64,000 nt of DNA. It comes from Schistocephalus solidus. Taxonomy: Eukaryota; Platyhelminthes; Cestoda; Diphyllobothriidea; Diphyllobothriidae. Positions 10,140 to 18,844 of the stretch are shown here, one piece after another. The notes under the pieces are model-generated. The model was not told the origin of the DNA, did no database searches, and saw only the letters and a program-made list of their open reading frames with translations. The stretch is taken from assembly GCA_017591395.1 (NCBI GenBank), contig WEDG01001478.1, positions 1 through 64,000 on the forward strand, written 5' to 3'. The position numbers and the translations under genes are program-made. The first letter of the stretch is position 1. Each line of letters begins with the position of its first letter.

Positions 10140-11571
10140 CGATTTAGGAGACTCTAGACAGAACTCTTTTTGTGAGAGATAGGATGATTACTCTCAAAGA
10201 GTAGGATGACCTCAGAATATGTTTCTTTGCGGTAAACTGAGGTGTGGAGTGATCCATCAGTTTTACGATGTACGAGAACATCCAGAAATGGGAGTTGTCC
10301 ATCAGCTTCCGTCTCGAACGTGAATTCAATTCCTGGAAATGTTGAGTTTAGATTTTTGTGGAGCAGATCTTACAGTTCTTTCTTGACGATGACAAATGTA
10401 TCATCAACGTATCGCAATCACAATTTTGGTTTAACGTCAGGGAGAGCTATCGATTCCAATTTCTGCATTACAGCTTCAGCCAGGAAGCCGGATATGGGTG
10501 ACCCCACAGGGGCCCCTTTAAGTTGTTGAAAGCATTGGCCTGAGAAGGAAAAGTTAGCTTCTAGACAAAGGTCTAGGAGTTGGAGTAAAGCAGCGGCAGG
10601 TACATCAGTGACGTAGGCGTGGAGAAGTTCTTCGGTGCATGATCTCGCTAAATCAAGGGCAATCGAGGTGAAGAGCGAGAGCACATCGAATGAAACCATT
10701 ACCTCGTCAGTGTGTAACTGTGATTCCTTTTAATTTGTCTAGAAAACTTTTTGAATCTTCAATGGAGTATTCAAATTTCTTTGTAAGTGGATGTAGCTGG
10801 TGAAAGAGCCACTTTGAAATTTTATAATTCGGTGCACCGATTAAGGAGACTATCGGTCGCAGTGGGATACCAGTTTTGTAAATTTTTGAAGACCATATAT
10901 TTTTGCAATGGTGGGTTCTTCCTGTTTTAAAGATTTAGCAAGAACTTCTGTTATTAATTTCCTTCCCGTAAGGAGTTTTAGTGCTTTTTCAATGCACGAA
11001 TTTTGGGATTTTGTGGGGTCTGCAGACAAAGGTTTGTATGATGAATCGTCTTTTAAGAGTGAAAGCATCTTCCCTGTGTAGTCCTCTTTGTTTAGGATGG
11101 TGGTAGCACCTCCTTTATCAGCAGGTAGAATTATGATATCTTTTCCTTGTTTAAGTGCCTTGAGTGCTTTTCTTTCATCACAAGATAACATTGAGTGCTT
11201 ACTTCGGTTATTCAAGGCATGTACAGTACTGCTGCGAATTGCAAACTGCTCTTCTTTTGTAAGATTTGTTGATAATATGATTGATTCAAAGTTGGCAAGG
11301 AAATCAAGGTAGTTGGAATCTAATGGATTGTACTTCATTCCTTTGGACAACACTTTTTCCTCTGTTTTTGTTAGGACTTTCGAGGATAAGTTTATGAGTA
11401 GCGAAAATTCCCATTGAAAAATTCAAAAGACAATTTGGCGACAACCGTACAATTTGTTTTACTTACCCGCATATTTGACTTATTGACACAGTGATATAAT
11501 GTAAAGGCCTGATGAGAATTTATCGAAAGCTAACGTATGCTCGCCAAATTGTCTTTTGAATAAGTTTATGA
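10140..11571 (-). pseudogene. PLE A reverse transcriptase
   Basis: Blocks in order on the minus strand: IYPNEVINL, split by an insertion, continuing SSKVLTKTEEKVLSKGMKYN; IIILPADKGGATTILNKEDY; KIYGLQK with a 1-nt deletion before YKTGIPLRPIVS; a frameshift near 10,722; VSFDVLSLFTSIALDLARS (motif A, catalytic Asp present); QLKGAPVGSPISG (motif B); LRYVDDTFVIVKK (motif C, both Asp present, about 10,400-10,411). The Trp that precedes LRYVDD in PLE B is a TGA stop here (about 10,418-10,420). A further stop follows VKKEL. The order and wording fit PLE RTs. No single frame spans the gene, so it is dead. Confidence 0.85.
11398..11559 (+). mobile_element. 162-bp foldback element (family E) inserted in the PLE A ORF
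   Basis: Both sides carry the same 12 bases, ATAAGTTTATGA (11,386-11,397 and 11,560-11,571), a target-site duplication. Removing the insert and one copy restores the PLE reading ...PNEVINLSSKVLTK in one frame. The insert has inverted ends: TTCAAAAGACAATTTGGCGA near 11,422 and its complement ending at 11,560. It also contains a hammerhead-like core at 11,509-11,532: CUGAUGA, G, AUUUA loop region, C, GAA, palindrome AGCU, A. Stem II is only about two base pairs and I cannot draw stem I. Related copies lie at 8.3, 35.1, 37.7 and 38.2 kb. The 12-bp duplication is longer than usual for cut-and-paste transposons and suits a retroposon. Confidence 0.7.
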
Positions 11572-11673
11572 CTTCATTCGGATATATCGTATCATTGTGA
11601 CTTTCATGAGAAAAATATATATATATATATATATTGAATAACAGAGGTTGTTTGCATCCCGAGATAGTATAAT

Positions 11674-11837
11674 GAAAAGAAAAATGCTCTTCGGGAAATG
11701 GAGTTTTACTCGTAAATTTTCAAGTTGGTGACACCAACCCGTCGTCAGACGAAATGAACAGAGGAGAAAGTGAAGTGGCGCGACAGGACAGATTGTGACA
11801 AGCAAACAGCTGGTGTGATTGGGTGGTGGGTGGACCA
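11674..11837 (-). repeat. PLE B left inverted terminal repeat
   Basis: Complement of 13,237-13,400, running from GAAAAATGCTCTTCGGGAAA to GGGTGGTGGGTGGACCA. It carries a minus-strand hammerhead-like motif at about 11,698-11,752 that faces the plus-strand motif of the right repeat. A transcript through the whole element could therefore fold its two ends into a long duplex. Confidence 0.85.
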
Positions 11838-11847
11838 TGACTTGACC

Positions 11848-12350
11848 ATTGACTGCATAGAGCGATGTCTAGATGAAAATCCTATCGGCATTCCAAAGCA
11901 GCACGTTTCAGACATGCTTAAGCTCTGCCTTAAGAACTATTGTCAATTCGATGGCAAATACTATCAACAAGTTAAGGGCACCCCAATGGGCTCTCCAATA
12001 TCGGGGCTACTTGCCGAATTAGTCTTACAGCGACTAGAAGAAGGCGTCTTACAATGTTTCAAACCAAAGATGTGGCTCCGCTACGTAGATGACACATTCG
12101 TTATCATAAAGACTTGTGACGTTGAGCAATTGCACCAGAGTCTGAATGGGGTCTTCCCAACTATACAATTTACACGCGAAGCTGCAACAAGTGATACACT
12201 ACCATTCCTAGACGTGAAAATACAACGACTCAGTGATGGTGGACTCGCAACAAGCGTCCACCGAAAAGGACTCTACTGCAGAAATCGTGCTTAACTATGC
12301 AAGTAACCACCCCGCGGCCCACAAAAGAAGCTGTGTTCGAACCCTTTTTC
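11848..12350 (+). pseudogene. PLE B reverse transcriptase, C-terminal part
   Basis: Begins at LTIDCIERCLDE, just downstream of where motif A should be; the whole N-terminus and the first catalytic Asp are missing. Motif B is QQVKGTPMGSPISGLLAEL. Motif C is WLRYVDDTFVIIK, with YVDD at about 12,082-12,093. Then follow TLPFLDVKIQRLSDGG and TSVHRK. At about 12,268 the frame shifts: the next block, TAEIVLNYASNHPAAHKRSC, is read in another frame and a second shift near 12,350 returns to the first. The two shifts isolate roughly 80 bases and hint that few mutations have accumulated. It cannot encode an active polymerase. Confidence 0.85.
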
Positions 12351-12962
12351 TATCGGGCCTTCCGCTATTGCAGCAGCAATGACCTTCTTAAGAAAGAACT
12401 ATCGTATTTGTATCAGTTCTTCCGGTCCAATGGATACCCAACGAGCTTCGTGAAAAATTGTCTTCGACGCCAGAGACAAACGCAGAACCTTGTTTCTAAT
12501 GAAGATATAGTGCCACGGAAATTTTATTCCTTACCTTACATGCAAGGTGTTTCCGAAACAATCTCTCGACAATTAAGTCACTTTGGCATCTCTGTCGCCC
12601 ACAAGCCTGCGTCCTCCATACGCGCCACCCTATGCAGAGTAAAGGACCCCCTTCCAAAAGAACAATTAAGCAATGTCATTTACCGCACACCGTGCGCCAA
12701 CTGCCCTTCTGTTTACATTGGCCATACAGGCCGACGTCTTGGGACTCGCATAAACGAACATAAGCTTGCCATTCGCCGACGTGACCCCTTATCACTCGTG
12801 TTTGCGCACTCCCTTGAATGCGACCATCGCTTCAATTGGGACAGTACCGACGTGATCGCCATGGCCAACACCAAACAAGCTCGAGAATTCCTCGAAGCTT
12901 GGCACTCTAGCACAACTAGCATTAACCGCCACGTTGACCTAGAAGCTCATTACGAAGGATAA
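12351..12962 (+). pseudogene. PLE B linker and GIY-YIG endonuclease, nearly intact
   Basis: One open frame to the stop at 12,960-12,962. The linker contains RSNGYPTSFVKNCLRR and FYSLPYMQGVSETISRQL. The endonuclease reads NVIYRTPCANCPSVYIGHTG, RRLGTRINEHKLAIRRR, DPLSLVFAHSLECDHRFNW, then QAREFLEAWHSS and SINRHVDL. The GIY motif (VIY), the CxxC pair typical of PLEs, YIG, the catalytic Arg (TRINEH), the His block and the metal-binding Glu (EFLEAWH) are all present, so this domain could fold. The RT upstream is truncated, so the element cannot move on its own. Next to it, 12,963-13,236 is untranslated 3' sequence. Confidence 0.88.
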
Positions 12963-13236
12963 CGTGCACGATTTACTAACGAGCGCCTACGACCTAGCAA
13001 CGACTGCTAATCCTTTCGGCTTTTAATCCCACTTTTCGCCAACCCCACCTCACACATGGTGAACCGCAATTAAACATTCCGACACCTCCAACCGACGCAG
13101 TGACCCCTTAATCCAACCCGGAACCATGATCGATAATCTAGCCGGCCGTAGTTACTCGCCGCCCACCTCCCCTCCCAAACAAGCCAATGTAATTGTTCTC
13201 TCCTCACCCCCCGTCCCAAAAACATGCCCCGATTAT

Positions 13237-13400
13237 TGGTCCACCCACCACCCACTCACACCAGCTGTTTGCTTGTCACAATCTGTCCTGTCGCGCCACT
13301 TCACTTTCTCCTCTGTTCATTTCGTCTGACGACGGGTTGGTTTTACCAACTTGAAAATTTACGAGTAAAACTCCATTTCCCGAAGAGCATTTTTCTTTTC
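13237..13400 (+). repeat. PLE B right inverted terminal repeat (3' end)
   Basis: Runs from TGGTCCACCCACCACCC to GAAGAGCATTTTTCTTTTC and ends at an (AT)n run. It includes the plus-strand hammerhead-like motif at 13,316-13,372. Confidence 0.85.
13316..13372 (+). ncRNA. Hammerhead-like ribozyme motif in PLE B
   Basis: CUGACGA at 13,326-13,332, then C, a stem II with arms GGGUUGG and CCAACUU around a UUUUA loop, GAA at 13,353-13,355, palindrome AAUU (13,356-13,359) and U at the cleavage position (13,360). The following ACGAG pairs with UUCGU just 5' of the core, giving a 5-bp stem I, and AAC further out can pair with GUU. Published PLE hammerheads have a similar minimal stem III. The unpaired C after the core is a departure from the textbook G-C pair. 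The opposing copy at 11,698-11,752 has the same core and stems. Confidence 0.6.
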
Positions 13401-13519
13401 ATATATATATATATAATAGTGGGGTGGTCAACGATCTGCCTAAGGAAAATTTACGTTACATTGTGTCTTTGAGCTCACTTAAGAGCCCTCGCAGGCAGTC
13501 GCATAGCAACGTGAGGTAT

Positions 13520-13640
13520 ATGATGATAAGGTGGAACAGAGTAAGACAAGGGAGACTGGAAAGGCCATTTCTGGCTTATAAGCCGTCATCAACTAGTCAC
13601 ACCCAATCTCAAGATTTGAAACCGAAACCTTTGGTCATTG
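13520..13640 (-). mobile_element. tRNA-derived SINE (family S), minus-strand copy of an inverted pair
   Basis: Minus strand: UUGAUGA core with C, stem II arms GGCU and AGCC, GAA, AUGGCCUU, U, CCAGUC, then CUCCC. The tRNA-like head lies at the right, next to that of the plus-strand copy, so the pair is head to head. The stem I arms here are GACUAG and CCAGUC; one U-A pair replaces the G-U wobble of the consensus. Confidence 0.65.
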
Positions 13641-13795
13641 AGTGTAGCACTCTACCACTCCATAACCAACGGCTGCGGGTTCGAAGCTCGGGTTGTCCAC
13701 ACCTGGGATTGGGTATGACCGGCTGATGACGGCTAATAAGCCAGAAATTGCCCTTAAAGCCTCCCTTGTATTTGTTGGTTCCACCTTAGCATATA
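13640..13795 (+). mobile_element. tRNA-derived SINE (family S), plus-strand copy of an inverted pair
   Basis: A B-box-like GGTTCGAAGCTC lies at about 13,678. It is followed by TTGGGTATGACCGG, the hammerhead-like core CTGATGA (about 13,723-13,729), GGCTAATAAGCC, GAAA and CTCCCTTGTATTTGTTGG. The stem III palindrome is decayed (AUUGCCCU). Confidence 0.65.
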
Positions 13796-13849
13796 TATAA
13801 TAAACTAGAGTAAACTAAATAATATATAGATACGATGTAATAATGGCCT

Positions 13850-14365
13850 GATAGGGTCTCGTAACCAATCGGTGAGCGTCTAACAACCAATGTCAGTATT
13901 CCCGAAGGAAACCAGTAACCATGGTCGAATGTTTAGAGCGTTATGTTTCTATTTAACTGGTTGCGGGTTGAAGCCTCGAGCATTGCATTAACTGGGACGA
14001 AGAATGATTGCCCGATTACGGCTAATAATCTAGGAATGGCCATCCCAGTCTCCCTTGTCTTTGTTGATAATATTCGTCTACCTAAAATACTAACCGTTGT
14101 GTGGCTGATGATGGGGCTCAAGAATGAGCCTCAAGGCAGAATTGGACAATTTAGTACCCGATCAGTGAGCTTTCATTCAGCAACGTCATTTTTCCCGATC
14201 GAAACTGGTAAGACAACGAGCCCATGGTTCAATGGTTAGAGCGCTGAACTCCTAATCGACTAATCAGGAGTTCGAGCCTCGGATGGTGCACCACTTGGGG
14301 TTGGCTGATAAAGAGTAATAGGCTGGAAAGGGCCATTTGAGTCTCCGTTATCTTTTTCATTAATG
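13850..14365 (+). mobile_element. tRNA-derived SINE (family S), head-to-tail tandem of about 1.7 units
   Basis: Two tRNA-like heads lie about 290 bp apart (13,935 and 14,221), each followed by the hammerhead-like block and separated by the SINE tail (GGCAGAATTGGACAATTTAG, CGATCAGTGAGC). The second head is the best preserved: an A box TGGTTCAATGG at 14,225-14,235 and a B box GTTCGAGCC at 14,270-14,278, spaced as in a tRNA, which implies RNA polymerase III transcription. The first unit keeps the intact stem III palindrome AUGGCCAU followed by C and CCAGUC, but its CUGAUGA is mutated. Tandem units with one ribozyme each are what self-cleaving repeats such as retrozymes look like. Confidence 0.7.
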
Positions 14366-15144
14366 TTTATCTGCGTATAGTAAATATATATTTTATGGTT
14401 GGTTATAAAAACGTCTCATACTTAACTCGTTGAATCAGAAATAATTTTTCAGAATTACGATTGATTTGTCATTAACGACTGCCTGAAATGTGACAAATCG
14501 TTTAACAAGTACTGTAGGTGACGAAAAATTTGAAATATTCCTGAAAAATCTCTGACCAATCTTTAATCATTCCGAACACTTGCCCAAATCACTCACGTAA
14601 TAAAGAACGGCCTCCAGGTAAGTGGACAGGCAAAAATATAACCAGTACTATTTGTTTAATAAGAAAAAGACGTTTTGCAAGAAAAGCGGAAACGCCGATA
14701 TTGCGGAAAATTCCTGTGGCATGAGTAGACCAAGTTTACCAAGCATATATTTCTTGTAAATGCTAATAACTAACTTAAAAGGTTAAAAGCGCAGTAGCTT
14801 TTAAAAAGAACCTTCTATTAATTTCATCAAATATCCTCCTTACGTGTTATCTAAAGTCTGGCAAAGGAAATTTTGCTCGACTTTACCTAGATAGACGTCA
14901 CGGCTATAACAGTTCTCTTAGGGACACATGCTCACAGGCTGGCCAGTTTCTAACAAATTTGCATATGATTGACCGGTGCACTTATAATCTTACCATTTTC
15001 TGCGAATAAAGAGGGCCGTGTTTCGTAAATGAAGATGCATTTGGTAGATATGCCTTGTGTGGTTGCCCAACCATGACATGAGAATAGGAACCACCCCGCC
15101 CACGTAATATATGTGGCCTTGCTATGAATTTCAGGATAGGTAGA
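14366..15144. other. No recognisable feature
   Basis: AT-rich sequence; no domain, repeat or RNA motif was recognised. Confidence 0.4.
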
Positions 15145-15450
15145 TACTCCGTCTTAACCCTAACACCAACCCTAAAATAAAGCCGAACGTTAACTTTTAT
15201 CTCAATCCTAGCTCTCCAAAAACCTAACCCCCTTCTGTTAACACGATCCCAAAATTTAACCCGTAGCATACTCCTATCACTAACCCTACCTCTGACCTGA
15301 AAGCTAACCTTAAACCTAACCCTAAACTTAGTCTTAGCAGTCACCTCAATCCTAATACGAATTTCCTCGAAATTTGGCGCAAAGCCAAATGTATTGTGGG
15401 CGCTTCCTAGTACCGTGTCCTGTTTAGGCGGCCATACAAGTCATACCTAC
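15145..15450 (+). repeat. CCTAAC-rich repeat, family P, best-preserved copy
   Basis: A long decayed CCTAAC array (15,155-15,350, for example AACCTAACCCTAAACTTAG) leads into the tail AATTTGGCGCAAAGCC, TGTATTGTGGGCGCTTCC and CCGTGTCCTGTTTAGGCGG. It defines the family used for the other copies. Confidence 0.65.
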
Positions 15451-16220
15451 CATTTATTTATTTTGAGACTTAGGATTCTGCTGGGTTTTGGATTGTGCTG
15501 GAAGTGTCATTGACATGCTCTGCACCATGCGTTCATGAAAACCGTCAACTTATGGTTTCCCCTGAAAGTATTAATTGAAAAAGTGAGAACTTGGGCAAAT
15601 GGCTGTTTGAGCAACATTAGAAGGCTAACCCGATCAGGAAAACGGCCAGAGCAGAATTCAGCAATGTCTTTGAATGATGCAACTGACTTCACTGATAAGT
15701 CGCCTTTTCCACTGACGGAGGTCCAAAATGAAATCAAAATAATCACAAAGTTTAACTGTCCTTTTTACTTCCCATATGTACGGAAAATGTACCGCATATA
15801 AGGTCACCTAGATTTAGGCTCTGATTTGCAAACACGTCACCCGATAAAAGTAAGTAGTAACATATTCTGCATGAAAAAGGGCATTTTTCGGAGGGAAGTT
15901 AAGTGAATAAACGAAATGCGCAGCATTTCTGGTGACGAAAAATAATCATAACTCTTGTTATCATTACTGTTTTTCAACAATTACTGGAGGGTATAATATT
16001 GGCTATGCCAAAATCATGTGCATGGAACTTAAACCCATGAAGCCAGCTATATCTGACAAGTACAAGATAGATAACTGATTACTTCCAAAATAGAGACACA
16101 GTGGAAAAAAGACCATTGAGGTTGGCAAATCGCCTTGAAGCGTCAACAAAAAAACAGTTTGAATTCCAGGCTTCCTGTCGAAACCTTTTCGTTCAACGCT
16201 CAACAAAACTCACGATGTGG
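15451..16220. other. No recognised gene
   Basis: An 88-codon open frame (15,535-15,801, plus) and an overlapping minus-strand frame are present, neither with a motif I know. The sequence may include the decayed 5' part of the LINE that follows, but I could not show it. Confidence 0.3.
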
Positions 16221-16257
16221 AGTTATGTTCATTGAAAAAATAACACAGTAAGACTGA

Positions 16258-16502
16258 AGTGATTAGTCTTCAAGAGACATGGTTCAATAGTGACAATGAC
16301 GCCCGATTTATTAGCCCCCCATCATCTTCATCCTCCATAAGAGGCGGAGGAGTGGCTATTTCGGTCAACCAAAATTAGTGTTCTAGTTATAAGTCATTAT
16401 TTTCATATTCTGATGAGCTGATAGACGTTATCGGTGTCATATGTAATACCCGATTGTAAAATACTTCTAAAGGCATTATATTTGTAAGTATTTATGTTCC
16501 CC
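16258..16502 (+). pseudogene. LINE APE endonuclease, N-terminal part
   Basis: Reads VISLQETWFNSDNDARFIS, RGGGVAISVNQN, a stop, then after a gap DELIDVIGVICNTR and GIIFVSIYVP. The Q-E-T-W block holds the metal-binding Glu of APE-like endonucleases, and RGGGVAI and the SIYVP strand are the usual next blocks. The frame is then cut by the family A repeat. The continuation lies at about 17,180. Confidence 0.7.
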
Positions 16503-17100
16503 ACTTCCGCATCAGACAACTGACCGCCTTGGACAGTGGTTTGATTTTGGGGGTTAAAGAGAGAGTGAGGTTGACAGCACAGCGCATGTTCCTCACTATA
16601 AACAATCTGACGCGCTTGAAACTATCATGGTGCGCTAAAAGCCGTGGCTTGGAAGGTTGTCAACTGACGGGATAACTCGGACCGCGTGGTTAGCACAGAG
16701 TGTGTTTTGTGTGAAGTGGCTGACTGACTGACTGAGAGACAGGCTGGAGTGGCTCCTTCTGAATGTGGCCTTTATGGCACTCCCACTCCAAGGGATGCGA
16801 GCCAGGTGTGGTGTTACGCCCAGGAGCAGCTCCGGCCGCGCCAGCCACCTGCACCCTATCCCATCTCCGGTCTTCTAGACTCTGTCTTGACACCGGGCTC
16901 AGGTGGGGGAGGTTGAGAGAGTCCGGTAGATGTAGCGCAAGTTTACTATCACTTTAAAATAAATCACGTGCAAGTCACCATCCCTGCACAACGCTTCCGT
17001 GGAGAATACGATGGACCTCGTCATAATCGACAGTCGAACTTTGGTGTATTTATGTCCCCCCCTGTAAATGTGGCTTAACCCAATTTTGTGACATTCTTTC
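16503..17100 (+). mobile_element. GC-rich repeat (family A) nested in the LINE endonuclease
   Basis: Starts at CTTCCGCATCAGACAACTG, directly after the endonuclease reading SIYVP, and shows CACTATAAACAATC, GAAACTATCATGGTGCGC, GGAGTGGCTCC and GCAAGTTTACTATCACTTT. Matching words occur in the copies at 1-130 (minus), 21.3, 42.1 and 52 kb (minus). The right end is not sharp. No ORF was recognised and no target duplication could be read with confidence. Confidence 0.55.
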
Positions 17101-17179
17101 ATTAAAACAAGTTTTTTTGTCTTGCGAGCATTTTATTCTCTAATGTGGCAACGTATGTCATGTGAATCTACGTTCGTTT

Positions 17180-17335
17180 ACATTGTTAGGCTTTTATGAT
17201 CTTGTTTCCTTCAATACTCGAGCTTATACGCATCTTGATCACGTTTTAACCAACCAACCCAAGCATTTCTTGTTAAAAACACAGCTTATTTGTCAGTTTC
17301 CGATCAATATGTGCTATTATACCTTCTAAAATCTA
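17180..17335 (+). pseudogene. LINE APE endonuclease, C-terminal part
   Basis: Fragments DHVLTNQPKHFLLKT and, after a shift, AYLSVSDQYVLLYLL correspond to the final endonuclease blocks (D-x-x-L-T and S-D-H; here His has become Gln). They lie about 680 bp after the N-terminal part, which fits the nested repeat. Confidence 0.55.
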
Positions 17336-17944
17336 TTCCACGTCTATGCATGCACTGTTAATCAAACTCGAAATGAAAATTAAGGTTCGTCGTAAGTCCC
17401 CGCAAAACATTTGCCTGCTCCAAACTTGTATATCGTAAACTATCCCTGCTTTCCACAGATAATATAATGTCGAATCCTGTTCCAACTACCGAAAAACTTT
17501 TTAAATAGAAATGTTTAAAAGTTGCTGACCTCTTGATACTGGTATGGTCAGAACTGACATAATTTCTTCTCTGTATCTAAAATGTTTAAGACGTAAAAAG
17601 GAACTTCTATTCAAGCTAGGCTTCGTAACAGTCTAAATGATAGTCAGTCCAAAGCGGGAAATTTACAGACTAAATGATCTGTTTGTTAGTCAGCTTTTTG
17701 CTTCTTCTGCTGAACTCTAGAATCTTTAAATGAAAATATTTTCCATACTTCCATTGACTCTAAGCCTCCTCAAACATTTCGCTACTACCAAGTCTCTTCT
17801 CTCCTGTTTCAGTGGCCACAGTGGATAAACACCTGAAAATAGGTCCATGGAACAACAGCTGCCGAGCCGGATGGTGTCTAACCATTCATCCTAAAGTCTT
17901 GCTACCTTATCAACATGTCCTTCATGGAGTTTAAGATTCCAGGC

Positions 17945-18600
17945 ATACAGTAAGGATTAATCCTGTCCCTAAAAAATCCCCTAATATTGGCTCTAAGTCT
18001 TTTCGTCCAATGGCCTGCCCTTCCGCTTAACTGAAGTTTGCTGAGAGATCCACCCTAGATATAACTATGCCATTCTTCTCCAATTTCTCCAACCCCTTAC
18101 AATTTGCATATATGGCCAAGCGTTGTACCCTAAATGCCATTGCTCTTGTTGTCCATTCTGCTCTAAGAGATAAGGGCTGCCGTGTGCACACATGCGCAGT
18201 TCTTGGCTACTCCTCTGCCTTCAACACCATCACGCACCATCTCCTCCTTAATAAAAAATCCGCGTGTGGCCTTCCCGGCTGTGCTGTTTATTGGCTCAAA
18301 GACTATTTTACCTCCCGCACTCAATTCATACAATCCGGCAGGTGGAAATCTTCAGTCCTTCTCAACTAATCCGGTGTTCTTCAAGGTGCCATCCTATCCC
18401 CTCACCTCTTCTCCCTACATGCTCACGATTCGAGATAACCAAATGACTGTCTGCACATAAAAACTGCCGATACTGTGGCTGTTGGCCAACCTGTTAAAAA
18501 GCAGACACCTCCCCACCATCCGAAGGATGGCCTAAACCATGTCTCAATCTGGTCATCAGAAAATGTTCTACGTCTGTGACCCTCGCCCTGTCCTAAATCA
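17945..18600 (+). pseudogene. LINE reverse transcriptase
   Basis: Blocks in order: INPVPKKSPNIGSKSFRPMA; a stop, then LKFAERSTLD; NPLQFAYMAKRCTLNAIALV; TCAVLGYSSAFNTI, which is motif A with the catalytic Asp replaced by Gly; VYWLKDYFTSRTQFIQSG; a stop, then SGVLQGAILSPHLFSL (motif B); a stop, then KTADTVAVGQPV, which is motif C with YADD degraded to TADT. The longest clean frame is 18,067-18,369. Loss of metal-binding residues in motifs A and C makes it inactive. Confidence 0.8.
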
Positions 18601-18844
18601 TCAGACGTCCTTCCCATCGGGGTATCCTCCTTCGCCTGCGACACTCGCCTAGTCATGAATACTCAGCCATCCTTCCCATCGAGGTATCCCCCTTCCGGTA
18701 CATTGACATTATTCTGACATCCTACCTTTAATTCTCTCTATAAATTAACACTCTTTTTACTAAAATTCGTAAATTTCTTTATTATATTCGTCGTTTAAGT
18801 TCCTATCACATACCTTAATCGCTTATCTGGCGATTTATTTATAC

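Larger units (their letters stand above)
9335..11610 (-). mobile_element. PLE A: decayed Penelope-like element with RT and GIY-YIG endonuclease
   Basis: The element reads leftward. In order it holds the N-terminal region, the RT core, a linker and a C-terminal GIY-YIG domain, followed by a hammerhead-like motif at its 3' end. The 5' end fades into an (AT)n run at about 11,610. It carries a 162-bp inserted element at 11,398-11,559, plus several frameshifts and stops. It lies tail away from PLE B, which starts at 11,674 on the other strand. Its protein differs clearly from B and C, so three PLE lineages are represented within 45 kb. Confidence 0.85.
11674..13400 (+). mobile_element. PLE B: 5'-truncated Penelope-like element with inverted terminal repeats
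   Basis: The body (11,848-12,962) holds the RT from just after motif A to the end of the GIY-YIG domain. It is bracketed by inverted repeats of 164 bp, 11,674-11,837 and 13,237-13,400. The right repeat is the natural 3' end of the element. The left one is an inverted copy of it, joined where the RT is cut off. Inverted fragments of the terminal repeat next to a 5' truncation are a known PLE insertion pattern. The two arms are nearly identical, differing visibly in a hairpin loop (TGTC against TTTT) and a few other bases, so the insertion is relatively young. An (AT)n run lies at each outer edge. Confidence 0.85.

Noticed and set aside
16416..16440. CTGATGAGCTGATAG as a hammerhead core
   Set aside because: It is LINE endonuclease coding sequence (SDELIDVIG), with no stem II or GAAA at the right distance.
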